Source: Diphasiastrum complanatum
Lineage: Eukaryota > Streptophyta > Lycopodiopsida > Lycopodiales > Lycopodiaceae
Length of the DNA: 64,000 nucleotides
Assembly: GCA_029204225.1 (NCBI GenBank)
Contig: CM055101.1
Span: forward strand, 62,138,955 to 62,202,954
Direction of reading: 5' to 3'
Shown: positions 21,102 to 32,109 of the stretch, in pieces
How positions within the stretch are numbered: the stretch's first letter is position 1
How the letters are laid out: every line of letters begins with the position of its first letter
Notes under the pieces: generated by a model
What the model was told of the DNA's origin: nothing
Seen by the model: the letters and a program-made list of their open reading frames with translations, nothing else
The model's database searches: none
Position numbers and translations under genes: made by a program

Positions 21102-21449
21102 ATGGCAGAGCGCATACCACCGAAGCCCGAGGGCGAAGCCAGGAGGAAGCTTGAGGAAGATATCCGAAGGCACAACGAGAGGCATCGGAAGCAAGAGGCA
21201 GATATGACTCGACAGAGAAATCCGGAACCAGAGCCACCCGCCCCCGCTGTGGATCCTGTCCCCGCTGTCGAGCTGGATCTGGATGAGCAGATCGGAATGA
21301 ATTTCACACGACGGCAGCTCATCATGGTCAGGGAAAGGGCGGCCAGACGTCGGGCTAACCAGGAGGCAGCTCGGGCTAACTGGGAGGAAGAGCAAGAGCG
21401 ACAAAACAATGCACCAGACGAGGGCGAGGAGTCGGTGGAGGATCAGTGA
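21102..21449 (+). CDS. Convergent small gene of hAT-1, copy 3
   Basis: An open frame of 115 residues from MAERIPPKPEGEARRKLEED to EESVEDQ. It lacks six residues of the first helix (the segment ending EMLRQ) through an in-frame 18-base deletion, and is otherwise nearly the same as the 121-residue form at 30451-30816. Keeping the frame through an indel is mild support for coding. Function unknown. Confidence 0.55.
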   Translation: MAERIPPKPEGEARRKLEEDIRRHNERHRKQEADMTRQRNPEPEPPAPAVDPVPAVELDLDEQIGMNFTRRQLIMVRERAARRRANQEAARANWEEEQERQNNAPDEGEESVEDQ

Positions 21450-21972
21450 GGGATGTTTAGAATAGATGAGGTCCAGCCGTATGTGGCGGACTATTGCTAT
21501 GTAGTTTTCGGCAGTTTATGGTGCAGCAAATAACTAGATGGCTGCTTAAAAAAATGACAGTATATGTGATGTTATCCTGATACAACGGTTGAATATATAC
21601 ATAGTTGTTTTTTGTGCAACGCGAGCCTGGTCATGTAAGATGCAATGTCTGTAATTTTTTTAAATGCAGATGTATTACATGTGTTTATGAAATGTCATTT
21701 GGGGTGTAGGGGTGATTGCTGTGCTCATGATGTAGGTGCATATATGTGAAGCTAGCATTCACTTCAAACGAAATTAAATGAAAATAGGATTCAGACACGC
21801 ACATAGAATTCTTCGACATAAAATAAAGCATCACATGTACAGAGCGACATACGCACAATGTGCAACAAATAATGTAGGCCAAACACTGTATATAATGTGA
21901 AAAATCATCTGAGTACAATGGTAGACCGTCTGCTAGAGACAAACTACTGAAACTAAAACAACAGAGCCACAA

Positions 21973-24717
21973 TCAATGCTCTGGCTCTGACTCAGACGAA
22001 TGCTCTGGAGACAACTCAGGGCCCCGAGCTGACTCTCGCAGCCGATATCTCTGCCTGTCTGGAACTGGCATGGGCTGTGTATCCGAGGGGGAAGACTCGT
22101 CATCCTCATCCTCCCAATCAGCCTCCGCATCAGCCCCCAAGCAGGCCAAACAACACCTGCTCCAACTGGCTGTGATACTGCACCTCTACCTGTACCTGGA
22201 GCCCTGCGTGGTCGTCCTCTCCTCCCTGGCAGTTTCTGTGCCTTGACTTTCTTGTTCGGTGCACCCTTGGGCCTGCCTGGTCTCTTGCGGACAAGAGGAG
22301 CTGTCAATGCCTCGTCACCCCCATGCAAATCACCTGGCTGGCTAGGTTGGGCCCAAGCTGAGGCCGGCTGGGATAGGGAAGCAAAAGAGGGAACTCCCTG
22401 TGCAACTGAGCGAGGAGGATGAGCTCGTGAAGTGTGTGCTCGTGGGGCTGCTGCAGGTGGAGGAACTGGCTGTGCAGGAGGCGAGTACAGTGGCGATATG
22501 TACTGAAAGGGGCGCTGTGGTGGCCGGTACTGGTACATCCTGGGTGTTGCCAAAGGAGGAGGATGTGACGTGGGTGCTGCCACTGGAGGAGCCACTGTGG
22601 ATGTGGGTGCTGCAAGAGAAAACCTGGGCACAGATGGTGGCTTGCCATGGAGACCTGGTGCTGCAGAAGTGGACGGCGATGGAGGGGCTGCAGGCCTAAA
22701 TGGCATCGGTGGCACTGGAGGAGCTGTGCGACGCACATACACCCTCTGAGGAGCTGGAGGAACTGTAGGCACCTCATGCGGCTGCTCTGGCTGGGACTCT
22801 GTGTATGGCATGCTGGCAAGAGATGATGGGGGCGCCCTGACACTCGGCATCTGCTCGGCCTCTGAATCCAATGTGGCAACCAAGTCGGCCAGCTGGGCAT
22901 CCGAATACAAATGCTTTGGGCTCTGGGACTCATCCTGTGCACCAGCCTCTAAATCATCCTGTGCACCAACCTCTGAATCATCCTGTGCACCAACCCCTGA
23001 ATCAACCCAAGCCTCATCCCGTGCCTCATCATGTGCACCCTGTAGACTCTGCATGGCCTCCCAATCTGTGCAATGAAAGTCATCAGGTGCCTCCTCTGGT
23101 GTGCTGTCGTAGTAACGGCCATGACTCTGTGCTGCACGCATCCAAACATCTGCGGGACCGGCATCCAAACCACTCTGCCCTCTATCAAGAGCCTCCTCCA
23201 TCATGTCGACATAGGTAGGTATGCCATTGCCCCCCCCTGTGTGCCCTGCCTGTCTGCCGGTTTAACCTGTGCCATGTGTCCCACCTCTGCCACGTGATGC
23301 ACCTGTGACCCTTGCCCGTGGCGTGTGCCCTGCACCTGTATAATCTCGGCCTCTAGCAGTACACCCATCTGAATGCAGTTCGTGGCATTGTCCGTCACCA
23401 CCGTGACGACATGCTGTGGGCCTATGGCTAGGATGGAAGACCTGATGACATCAAACATGAACTCTGCAGATATGACTCTCCCCCCCCGCTGCAATCCACT
23501 GCCCTCAAAAACTGTGTGCCCATGCAGCTGGAGACCAGTATGTTGAGGATCGGCCTCCTCCTGACATCAGTCCAGCCATCGGACATGATGCTGCAACCGT
23601 AAGTGGCCCAGTGCCGACGCAGAGGCTCCATCTCTCTAGACAAGGACTCGACCCTATCCCTCAGCATGTGTGTGCGGACAACCTCTGAACTAGGGACTCT
23701 CCAGCTAGGGCTGACAGACTGTGCAAGGCGGAAGGCCCTTTTGAAGGGCTCAGAGTCAATGATGGCAAAGGGCAGGTTCAGCTCGTAAACCAGACTGGCC
23801 ACGGCCTGTGTGGCCTCTCTGTCCATGTGCGGCTGATGCGCGCCGCGAATGGTCTACTGCACGAGGGCTCTCCCTGGTGGGCGACGGGTGGTGGACCTCC
23901 AGCACGGCGCACCAACCGTGACGAGAATGGACGATGACGCGACAGGGTGGGCGCTGGTGGATGCATCGGCTGTAGACGTGGAATGGGGAGAGTGGGATGC
24001 ACTGGCAGGGATGGGTGCAGCAGCATAGGTGGGGTGCACTGTTGGAGGGGCAACATCTGGCATGGGGTACGAAAACTGCTGGCTGAGGAGGTCATCCAGA
24101 TGGGAAGGCAAGGAAGAAGGGATCTCTTCCACATCCTCGAAGGCCAGCCCAGTACCATCCTGGGCTTGCTCGGGTGGCGGAGAGTCCATGAGAAAGTCGT
24201 AGACTGGTGGAGTGCGAGCAACAATGGGTGGTGGTGGAACCGCAGTGGCAACTGTCGGACGCGATGGGACGGGATCCACCGGAATCTGAGCAGATGGGGG
24301 TGCGTGAGGCAGAATTGTCTGAGGGGCAAAGGGACCGGAGGAGGATGCACTCCCTCTCCTCGTGCGTGCCAGCCAAGCAGGCAGCAACTCTGGGTTAGTC
24401 ACATAAGGAGCGGTGCAAAATCGGAGAACGCCCTCCGAAATGGTGTTCTCCCCTGCCACGAGCCGCGGCCCGTAGGTGTCCAGTAGTCGCTGCCTGTCGG
24501 GGACGGTCATGCTGCCACAAGGGGCAGCATTCAAGGTGGCACCATTTTTGGCGCATGCACCGAGCATATGGCCTTTAAGGCGAGTGAGGGATGCAGCAAA
24601 CTCGACGAGACAGTATCGGCAGCGCATGATCTTCTGACCGGTCTCGTTGGCCTTGTCGGCAACCCGCCTGACAATGTCTACCTCGTCCCACAGACCGGAA
24701 AGGTCGGATTGCACCAT
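21973..24717 (-). pseudogene. hAT-1 transposase, internally deleted
   Basis: The start at 24717 (MVQSDLSGLWDEVDIV) and BED finger are intact. A CAG-to-TAG stop lies at 23854-23856. One base is lost next to the G8 tract (about 23488). Near 23341 the frame jumps from GVLLEAE in exon 1 to a point inside exon 4, deleting exons 2-3 and the hATC domain. A further 4-base loss near 22150 shifts the C-terminus just after the AT-hook-like region. It cannot be active. Confidence 0.85.
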
Positions 24718-25037
24718 TGCAGATGAAATGAGGGATGGATTGCTGGAAAAAAAACAGCAGGGTTCACTGTTGGAGAGACACTGAAAATGGGCGAATGCAG
24801 GGCAAAGGAAATCAGATGCAAGGCAGGGCGTTGCGTGGGCGATGGGCGACGCAAGGAATCAAAGGCAGGCAAGAAAAACCAGCAGCGATGGCAGGGCGGA
24901 GAGGGCGCAAAAAAATTTCAGAGGAAATGCGAGGGGGGCGGGTAGGTTTAGGTAAAAAAAATTTAAAAAAATATCAAATAATAAAAATATTATTTTATTG
25001 TGGTACCGCGGTACCATCATGGTACCACAATAAATAT

Positions 25038-25172
25038 CATAGTACCCCGTGGTACCGCTGGTATGGTACCGCCGGTATGGTACCGCTGGTATGGTACCGC
25101 CGGTATGGTACCGCTGGTATGGTACCGCCGGTATGGTACCGCCCTCAGACCCGCGGTACCAGGGCGGTACCA

Positions 25173-25180
<8 letters not shown>
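25038..25180 (-). mobile_element. Solo hAT-1 right end
   Basis: It starts CATAGTACCCCGTGGTACCG and holds repeated GGTATGGTACCGCCGGTATGGTACCGCTGG units, about five in a row and more regular than at other ends, down to CAGGGCGGTACC. It stops in TA repeats where the intact copy begins. It is probably the relic of an element cut off by the later insertion. Confidence 0.6.

Positions 25181-25222
<42 letters not shown>
25181..25222. repeat. (TA)n run
   Basis: TA repeats immediately left of the intact element. The last 8 bases, ATATATAT, compare with ATCTATAT after its right end, which allows but does not prove an 8-base target duplication. Confidence 0.85.
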
Positions 25223-25224
<2 letters not shown>

Positions 25225-25312
25225 TAGGTCCCGCGGTACTGGGTACCGCGGATCCCGGTACCGCGGGACCGTACTGGTACCGCGGTACCATGATGGTACC
25301 GCGGTACCATAA
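25223..25312 (+). repeat. hAT-1 left subterminal palindromes
   Basis: GGTACCGCGGATCC, GGTACCGCGGGACC and repeated GGTACCGCGGTACC units fill the first 90 bases. GGTACCGCGGTACC is itself a perfect palindrome. The left array is rich in CCGCGG; the right array is rich in GGTACCGGCGGTACC, so the two ends are distinguishable. Confidence 0.75.
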
Positions 25313-25608
25313 TATATTAATATAATTAATATTTAATATTTTTTGAAATTTTTTTAAACCTAATCTACCCGCCCCCCTCGCTTCTTCTCTCCCAATTTTT
25401 TTCCAGCCATCGTTGCCCTGTCTTCGCTACTGGTTTTGCTGCCCTGTCTTCCTTGCCTTGCGTCTGATTTGCGTCGCCCTTCGCCCACAGACCGCCCTGC
25501 CTTGCATCTGATTTGCAAGAACCTGCCTTCGCCCATTTTCAGCGTCTCTCACATAGTGTACCCTGCTGTTTTTTTTCCAGCGTTTTGTCCTTAGTTTTCT
25601 CCATCGCA

Positions 25609-28600
25609 ATGGTGCAATCCGACCTTTCCGGTCTGTGGGACGAGGTAGACATTGTCAGGCGGGTTGCCGACAAGGCCAACAAGACCGGTCAGAAGATCGT
25701 GCGCTGCCGATACTGTCTCGTCGAGTTTGCTGCATCCCTCACTCGCCTTAAAGGCCATCTGCTCGGTGCACGCGCCAAAAATGGTGCCACCTTGAATGCT
25801 GCCCCTTGTGGCAGCATGACCGTCCCCGACAGGCAGCGACTATTGGACACCTACGGGCCGCGGCTCGTGGCAGGGGAGAACACCATTTCGGAGGGCGTTC
25901 TCCGATTTTGCACCGCTCCTTATGTGACTAACCCAGAGTTGCTGCCTGCTTGGCTGGCACGCACGAGGAGAGGGAGTGCATCCTCCTCTGGTCCCTTTGC
26001 CCCTCAGACAGCTCTGCCTCATGCACCCCCATCTGCTCAGATTCCGGTGGATCCCGTCCCATCGCGTCCGACAGTTGCCACTGCGGTTCCACCACCACCC
26101 ACCGTTGCTCGCACTCCACCAGTCTACGACTTTCTCATGGACTCTCCGCCACCCGAGCAGGCCCAGGATGGTACTGGGCGGGCCTTCGAGGATGTGGAAG
26201 AGATCCCTTCTTCCTTCCCTTCCCATCCGGATGACCTCCTCAGCCAGCAGTTTTCGTACCCCATGCCAGATGTTGCCCCTCCACCAGTGCACCCCACCTA
26301 TGCTGCTGCACCCATCCCTGCCAGTGCATCCCACTCTCCCCATTCCACGTCTACAGCCGATGCATCCACCAGCGCCCAGCCTGTCGCGTCATCGTCCATT
26401 CCCGTCACGGTTGGTGCACCGTGCTGGAGGTCCACCACCCGTCGTCCACCAGGGAGAGCCCTCGTGCAGCAGACCATTCGCGGCGCGCATCAGCCGCACA
26501 TGGACAGAGAGGCCACACAGGCCGTGGCCAGTCTGGTTTACGAGCTGAACCTGCCCTTTGCCATCACCGACTCTGAGCCCTTCAGAAGGGCCTTCCGCCT
26601 TGCACAGTCTGTCAGCCCTAGCTGGAGAGTCCCTAGTTCAGAGGTTGTCCGCACACACATGCTGAGGGATAGGGTCGAGTCCTTGTCTAGAGAGATGGAG
26701 CCTCTGCGTCGGCACTGGGCCACTTACGGTTGCAGCATCATGTCCGATGGCTGGACTGATGTCAGGAGGAGGCCGATCCTCAACATACTGGTCTCCAGCT
26801 GCATGGGCACACAGTTTTTGAGGGCAGTGGATTGCAGCAGGGGGGGGAGAGTCATATCTGCAGAGTTCATGTTTGATGTCATCAGGTCTTCCATCCTAGC
26901 CATAGGCCCACAGCATGTCGTCACGGTGGTGACGGACAATGCCACGAACTGCATTCAGATGGGTGTACTGCTAGAGGCCGAGTTCCCTCATATTGTTCAT
27001 ACCCCCTGTGCAGCCCACGGCATAGACCTTTTGATGGGGGACATTGGAGCACTTCCCTGGGTTAGAGCCATCGTCCGGGAGGCCCTCTTCCTGGTGACTT
27101 TTGTCACCAGAAAGAGGCGTGTTCTTGCCATGTTTCGGGTGTTTAGCCATCTGGACCTCCGTAAGCCAGCCCCCACGCGCTTTGCATTCGACTTGGTGGT
27201 CATCGACCGTTTGATCAGGTGCAGGGCCCAGCTTCTACAGATGGTTGCCAGTGATCTTTGGGGTGCCAGTACATTTCCGCACACTGAGGATGGGGAGCAC
27301 TTTTCTTCCACGGTGAGGGGAGACCAGTTCTGGAGGGATGCACAGACATTGTCAGGACTGCTTCGACCACTCTACATTGTGCTCCGCATGGCTGACAGCG
27401 AGGGGTCGACACTTGGACTGGTGTATGAGCTCATGGACCGGATTGGACAGTTCCTGCAGCTGCCCATCTTGCAGCCAGAGAGGTAAGCGGTACAGTGTTG
27501 CAATTGACCTTTATCTTTTCAGTACTTGCTAGTTTGTTTTTCTGTCAATGTTAAGCTTTTTCGTAATGCCCTAAACCACATGCCCCTCACCTGCAGGATG
27601 ACAGAGCTGAAGTTCATATGGGAGACGCGATGGAACTACTTCCACAGGAGTATCCACAGCGTTGCACACATGCTGCATCCCCTCTTCCTCTCTCCGACAC
27701 AGATCGCAGACAGGGAGCTCGAGGCCGATTGGCTTCAGTACATTCACAGGGTGGGTCCACACATAGGTTTGGATCCTATCAGGCTCATGGAGGAGCTCGC
27801 TGCATTTCGTTTCGGCATGGGCACATTCGGCCACCCGGCTGCCCAGGATCCAGAGAGGAGGCAGCTACCCATTACCTGGTGGACCATGTTCGGTAGCACA
27901 TACCCATCTATACAGCGTCTTGCACTGCGTGTCCTTTCTCAGGTATGCATCTCATTTTATCCTCCATTTTTTGTGTTTCGTTGAAGTTTCACCTTTGCCA
28001 CAATGTGCTGAAGTATTTCAATGCACGCACCACAGGACTGTGCTGCCTCTGTGTGTGAGCGTAATTGGAGCACATGGGCACTGATTCACACGAGGAGAAG
28101 AAACCGGTTGTCAGTGAGTCAGTTGGAGCGGTTGGTGTTCTGTAGCACCAACGCACGTCTCGCCAGGAGGCTTCCGACCATTACGAGCGCATTGCAGGTG
28201 ATAAGCTAATCTTTCATAGCATGTTGGTTGACTCCTGTATGTTGGTTTCATTTCTTGATAAAGTTGTCTCTCTGACATGCAAATTTTAAACCTTGCAGAC
28301 GAAGATATCCGATTTGGAGCGCCAGGTTGACTTGCCTACGGACAGCACCCATCCCATGCCTGCAGATGACCTGGGCACACAGTTGATGGCAGAGAGAGAG
28401 AGGGAGCTTGCCGAGATGAGAGAGAGAGAGCTTGGGCTTGAGCACAGAGAGCCCCCATTGTATGAGGCAGATGAGCCAGTGTCAGAGGATGAGCATGATG
28501 AGGATGAGCCCATTCGGGTTGTGTTTGCCAGACCAGAGAGGGATGAGGCAGATTATACAGGTGCAGGGCACACGCCACGGGCAGGGGTCACAGGTGCATC

Positions 28601-29927
28601 ACGTGGCAGAGGTGGGACACATGGCACAGGTTATACCGGCAGACAGGCAGGGCACACAGGGGGGGGCAGTGGCATACCTACCTATGTCGACATGATGGAG
28701 GAGGCTCTTGATAGAGGGCAGAGTGGTTTAGATGCTGGTCCCGCAGATGTTTGGATGCGTGCAGCACAGAGTCATGGCCGTTACTACGACAGCACACCAG
28801 AGGAGGCACCTGATGACTTTCATTGCACAGATTGGGAGGCCATGCAGGGTCTACAGGGTGCACATGATGAGGCACGGGATGAGGCTTGGGTTGATTCAGG
28901 GGTTGGTGCACAGGATGATTCAGAGGTCGGTGCACAGGATGATTTAGAGGCTGGTGCACAGGATGAGTCCCAGAGCCCAGAGCATTTGTATTCGGATGCC
29001 CAGCTGGCCGACTTGGTTGCCACATTGGATTCAGAGGCCCAGCAGATGCCGAGTGTCAGGGCGCCCCCATCATCTCTTGCCAGCATGCCACACACAGAGT
29101 CCCAGCCAGAGCAGCCGCATGAGGTGCCTACAGTTCCTCCAGCTCCTCAGAGGGTGTATGTGCGTCGCACAGCTCCTCCAGTGCCACCGATGCCATTTAG
29201 GCCTGCATCCCCTCCATCGCCGTCCACTTCTGCAGCACCAGGTCTCCATGGCAGGCCACCATCTGTGCCCAGGTTTTCTCTTGCAGCGCCCACATCCACA
29301 GTGGCTCCTCCAGTGGCAGCACCCACGTCACATCCTCCTCCTTTGGCAGCACCCAGGATGTACCAGTACCGGCCACCACAGCGCCCCTTTCAGTACATAT
29401 CGCCACTGTACTCGCCTCCTGCACAGCCAGTTCCTCCACCTGCAGCAGCCCCACGGGCACACACTCCACGAGCTCATCCTCCTCGCTCAGTTGCACAGGG
29501 AGTTCCCTCTTTTGCTTCCCTATCCCAGCCGGCCTCAGCTTGGGCCCAGCCTAGCCAGCCAGGTGATTTGCATGGGGGTGACGAGGCATTGACAGCTCCT
29601 CTTGTCCGCAAGAGACCAGGCAGGCCCAAGGGTGCACCGAACAAGAAAGGCAAGGCACAGAAACTGCCAGGGAGGAGAGGACGACCACGCAGGGCTCCAG
29701 GTACAGGTAGAGGTGCAGTATCACAGCCAGTTGGAGCAGGTGTTGTTGGTTTGGCCTGCTTGGGGGCTGATGCGGAGGCTGATTGGGAGGATGAGGATGA
29801 CGAGTCTTCCCCCTCGGATACACAGCCCATGCCAGTTCCAGACAGGCAGAGATATCGGCTGCGAGAGTCAGCTCGGGGCCCTGAGTTGTCTCCAGAGCAT
29901 TCGTCTGAGTCAGAGCCAGAGCATTGA
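25609..29927 (+). CDS. hAT-1 transposase, intact, four exons
   Basis: Exons 25609-27482, 27597-27942, 28036-28197 and 28299-29927 join in phase through GT-AG introns of 114, 93 and 101 bases, giving 1336 residues. Residues 33-67 form a BED-type finger (C33, C36, H50, C67). A P/S/T-rich linker follows. The RNase H-like core has SDGWTD at 379-384, TDN with D443, CAAH at 467-470, and YELMDR with E607. D380 or D384, D443 and E607 are the probable catalytic acids. Exons 2-3 carry hATC (WWTMFGS, LALRVLSQ, CERNW). Exon 4 adds about 540 residues of low-complexity acidic and proline-rich sequence with AT-hook-like motifs near 1231-1270 (RKRPGRPKG, GRRGRPRR). This tail is long for a hAT transposase. 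The ATG at 25609 is preferred because the start MVQSDLSG is shared by the other copies. It should cut and paste its own ends in the nucleus. Confidence 0.85.
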
Positions 29928-30450
29928 TTGTGGCTCTATTGTTTTAGTTTCAGTAGTTTGTCTCTAGCAGTCGGTCTACCATTGTACTCAGATGATTTTT
30001 CACATTATATACAGTGTTTGGCCTACATTATTTGCTGCACATTGTGCGTATGTCGCTCTGTACATGTGATGCTTTATTTTATGTTGAAGAATTCTATGTG
30101 CGTGTGTGAATCCTATTTTCATTTAATTTCGTTTGAAGTGAATGCTAGCTTCATATATATGCACCTACATCATGAGCACAACAATCACCCCTACACCCCA
30201 AACGACATTGAATAAACACATGTAATACATCTGCATTTAAAAAAATTACAAACATTGCATCTTACATGACCAGGCTCGCGTTGCACAAAAAACAACTATG
30301 TATATATTCAACCGTTGTATCAGGATAACATCACATATACTGTCATTTTTTTAAGCAGCCATCTAGTTATTTGCTGCACCATAAACTGCCGAAAACTACA
30401 TAGCAACAGTCCGCCACATACGGCTGGACCTCATCTATTCTAAACATCCC

Positions 30451-30816
30451 TCACTGATCCTCCACCGACTCCTCGCCCTCGTCTGGTGCATTGTTTTGTC
30501 GCTCTTGCTCTGCCTCCCGGTTAGCCCGAGCTGCCTCCTGGTTAGCCCGACGTCTGGCCGCCCTTTCCCTGACCATGATGAGCTGCCGTCGTGTGAAATT
30601 CATTCCGATCTGCTCATCCAGATCCAGCTCGACAGCGGGGACAGGATCCACAGCGGGGGCGGGTGGCTCCGGTTCCGGATTTCTCTGTCGAGTCTGTCGC
30701 AGCATCTCTCGGATATCTGCCTCTTGCTTCCGATGCCTCTCGTTGTGCCTTCGGATATCTTCCTCAAGCTTTCTCCTGGCTTCGCCCTCGGGCTTCGGTG
30801 GTATTCGCTCAGCCAT
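30451..30816 (-). CDS. Convergent small gene of the intact hAT-1
   Basis: 121 residues starting MAERIPPKPEGEARRKLEED. Residues about 10-48 are a charged helix (likely coiled coil), about 49-65 a proline-rich linker, about 66-85 the conserved ELDLDEQIGMNFTRRQL segment, about 86-112 an R/A/E/Q-rich basic helix with RRR (possible nuclear signal or nucleic-acid contact), and the end is acidic (DEGEESVEDQ). No known domain was recognised. It faces the transposase tail to tail. Other hAT-1 copies keep the same frame with mostly conservative changes. An accessory role in transposition, or a repressor role, is inference only. Confidence 0.65.
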   Translation of the reverse strand: MAERIPPKPEGEARRKLEEDIRRHNERHRKQEADIREMLRQTRQRNPEPEPPAPAVDPVPAVELDLDEQIGMNFTRRQLIMVRERAARRRANQEAARANREAEQERQNNAPDEGEESVEDQ

Positions 30817-30984
30817 CTCGATCGACCTTCTCCTCACAGCACCCTGATCCTTGAACACCCTCTCACAGCACCCTGGCTCTCAAACAGCCTCTCACAGCCT
30901 GTCACCGGCTCTCGCTTGCTCTCTCACTGTCTATCACTAGCCCTCTCACAGCCTCTGAAAATGCCGACCACAATGGCATTGTGA

Positions 30985-31240
30985 GTGCCTATTTATCCCC
31001 ACAGCCTGATCGGCCATGTGGATCCCCATCATCCCTCCATGTGCCTCCGTACCTGCCCCCATGTGATGCTCCCCCCTGTGTTGGTCTCCCATTGGGCCCA
31101 TGGTCTGCTCACCCACAATGCCCATGTGCCTCTGTACTTGCCCCCATGTGATGCTACCCCCCTGTGTTGGTCTCCCATTGGCCCCTCGGTCTGCTCACTC
31201 GCAGTGCCCACGTGCCATTGCAACAGTCCCCTGCATCATG
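30985..31240 (-). promoter_or_regulatory. Small-gene promoter: two repeats and TATA-like box
   Basis: Plus-strand TATTTAT at 30990-30996 is the ATAAATA box. Two of the roughly 87-base units lie beyond it (about 31035-31215), each with a CCAAT-containing CTCCCATTGG segment. Copies 1 and 2 have one unit. Confidence 0.5.
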
Positions 31241-31364
31241 TACTGTACCCTCTTTTTTTACACCCAGAACCCCCTCTTTTTACTTTTTTTTGTCCTTTTT
31301 TGGTAGTTAATATGCAAAAAAAAATTACTAAAAATATATTAAAAAATAAAAAAATATTAAAAAT

Positions 31365-31465
31365 GGTACCGCCCTGGTACCGCGGATCCCAGGGTGGTAC
31401 CGTACCGGCGGTACCACTGATATGGTACCGGCGGTACCATACCAGCGGTACCAGAGGGTACTATG
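31365..31465 (+). repeat. hAT-1 right subterminal palindromes (intact copy)
   Basis: GGTACCGCCCTGGTACCGCGG followed by GGTACCGTACCGGCGGTACC and GGTACCGGCGGTACC units, ending AGAGGGTACTATG. Confidence 0.75.
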
Positions 31466-31609
31466 ATCTATATATATATATATATATATATTCTAATTTT
31501 TTTTATAATTTTTTTTTGCATATTAACTACCAAAAAAGGACAAAAAAAAGTAAAAAAAAAGGGGTTCTGGGTGTAAAAAAAGAGGGTACAGTACATGATG
31601 CAGGGGACT

Positions 31610-31996
31610 GGTGCAGTGGCACATGGGCATTGCGGGTGAGCAGACCGAGGGGCCAATGGGAGACCAACACAGGGGGTTAGCATCACATGGGGGCAAGTAC
31701 AGAAGCACATGGGCACTGTGGGTGAGTAGACCATGGGTCCAATGTGAGACCAACACAGGGGGGGAGCATCACATGGGGGCAGGTACAGAGGCACATGGGA
31801 CAAATCCGGACAGGTACACCGTCACATGGGCACTGTGGGGGAGCAGACCACGGACCCAATCGGAGTGCAGCATGTAGTACAGGTACATGGAGCAGGTACA
31901 TTGGCACATCACAATTAATGGGGACAGGTACAAGGGCACATGGAGGGATCATCAACAACTGCACATGGGGGAACAGGCTGTGGGGTTAAATAGGCA
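31610..31996 (+). promoter_or_regulatory. Small-gene promoter with diverged repeats
   Basis: Two recognisable 87-base units (31615-31790) are followed by a more diverged stretch (31800-31960) with CACATGG and GGAGCAGACCACGG echoes. A weaker TATA-like GGGTTAAATAGGCAC lies near 31983-31996. Confidence 0.4.
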
Positions 31997-32109
31997 CTCG
32001 TGAGGCTGTGAGAGCCAGTGAGAGGCTGTGAGAGAGAGGCTGTGAGAGTCATTGTGAGAGTTATTGTGAGAGCCACTGAGAGCCAGTTCGAGAAACAAGG
32101 TGTCGTGAG

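Larger units (their letters stand above)
20476..25037 (-). mobile_element. hAT-1 copy 3, reverse strand, internally deleted
   Basis: The right end (reversed) starts CATAGTACCCTCTGGTACC at 20476. The left end is incomplete and stops near 25037, where another hAT-1 end begins. It contains an open small gene and a transposase lacking exons 2 and 3. Confidence 0.75.
25223..31465 (+). mobile_element. Intact two-gene hAT-1 element, about 6.24 kb
   Basis: The left terminus is CATAGGTCCCGCGGTACTGG at 25223. The right terminus, read inward, is CATAGTACCCTCTGGTACCG ending at 31465. The shared start CATAG followed by a C-rich stretch and GGTACC units serves as imperfect inverted repeats. Inside are an open four-exon transposase (forward) and an open 121-residue small gene (reverse), with about 520 bases between their stop codons. 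This is the only copy in the window with both genes undamaged, so it could be the autonomous source for the miniature elements. Activity is not shown. Confidence 0.8.

Noticed and set aside
22304-22942. HRMSPRAQ... type histidine/leucine-rich frames near 22.3, 28.9 and 44.4 kb
   Set aside because: Out-of-frame shadows of the transposase exon 4, repeated in every copy.
21933-23204. A separate proline-rich protein gene on the reverse strand
   Set aside because: It is exon 4 of the deleted hAT-1 transposase, recognised by comparison with 28299-29927.
24990-25312. CRISPR-like array of regular palindromic repeats
   Set aside because: The units are contiguous GGTACC palindromes of variable length without unique spacers, in a plant transposon end.
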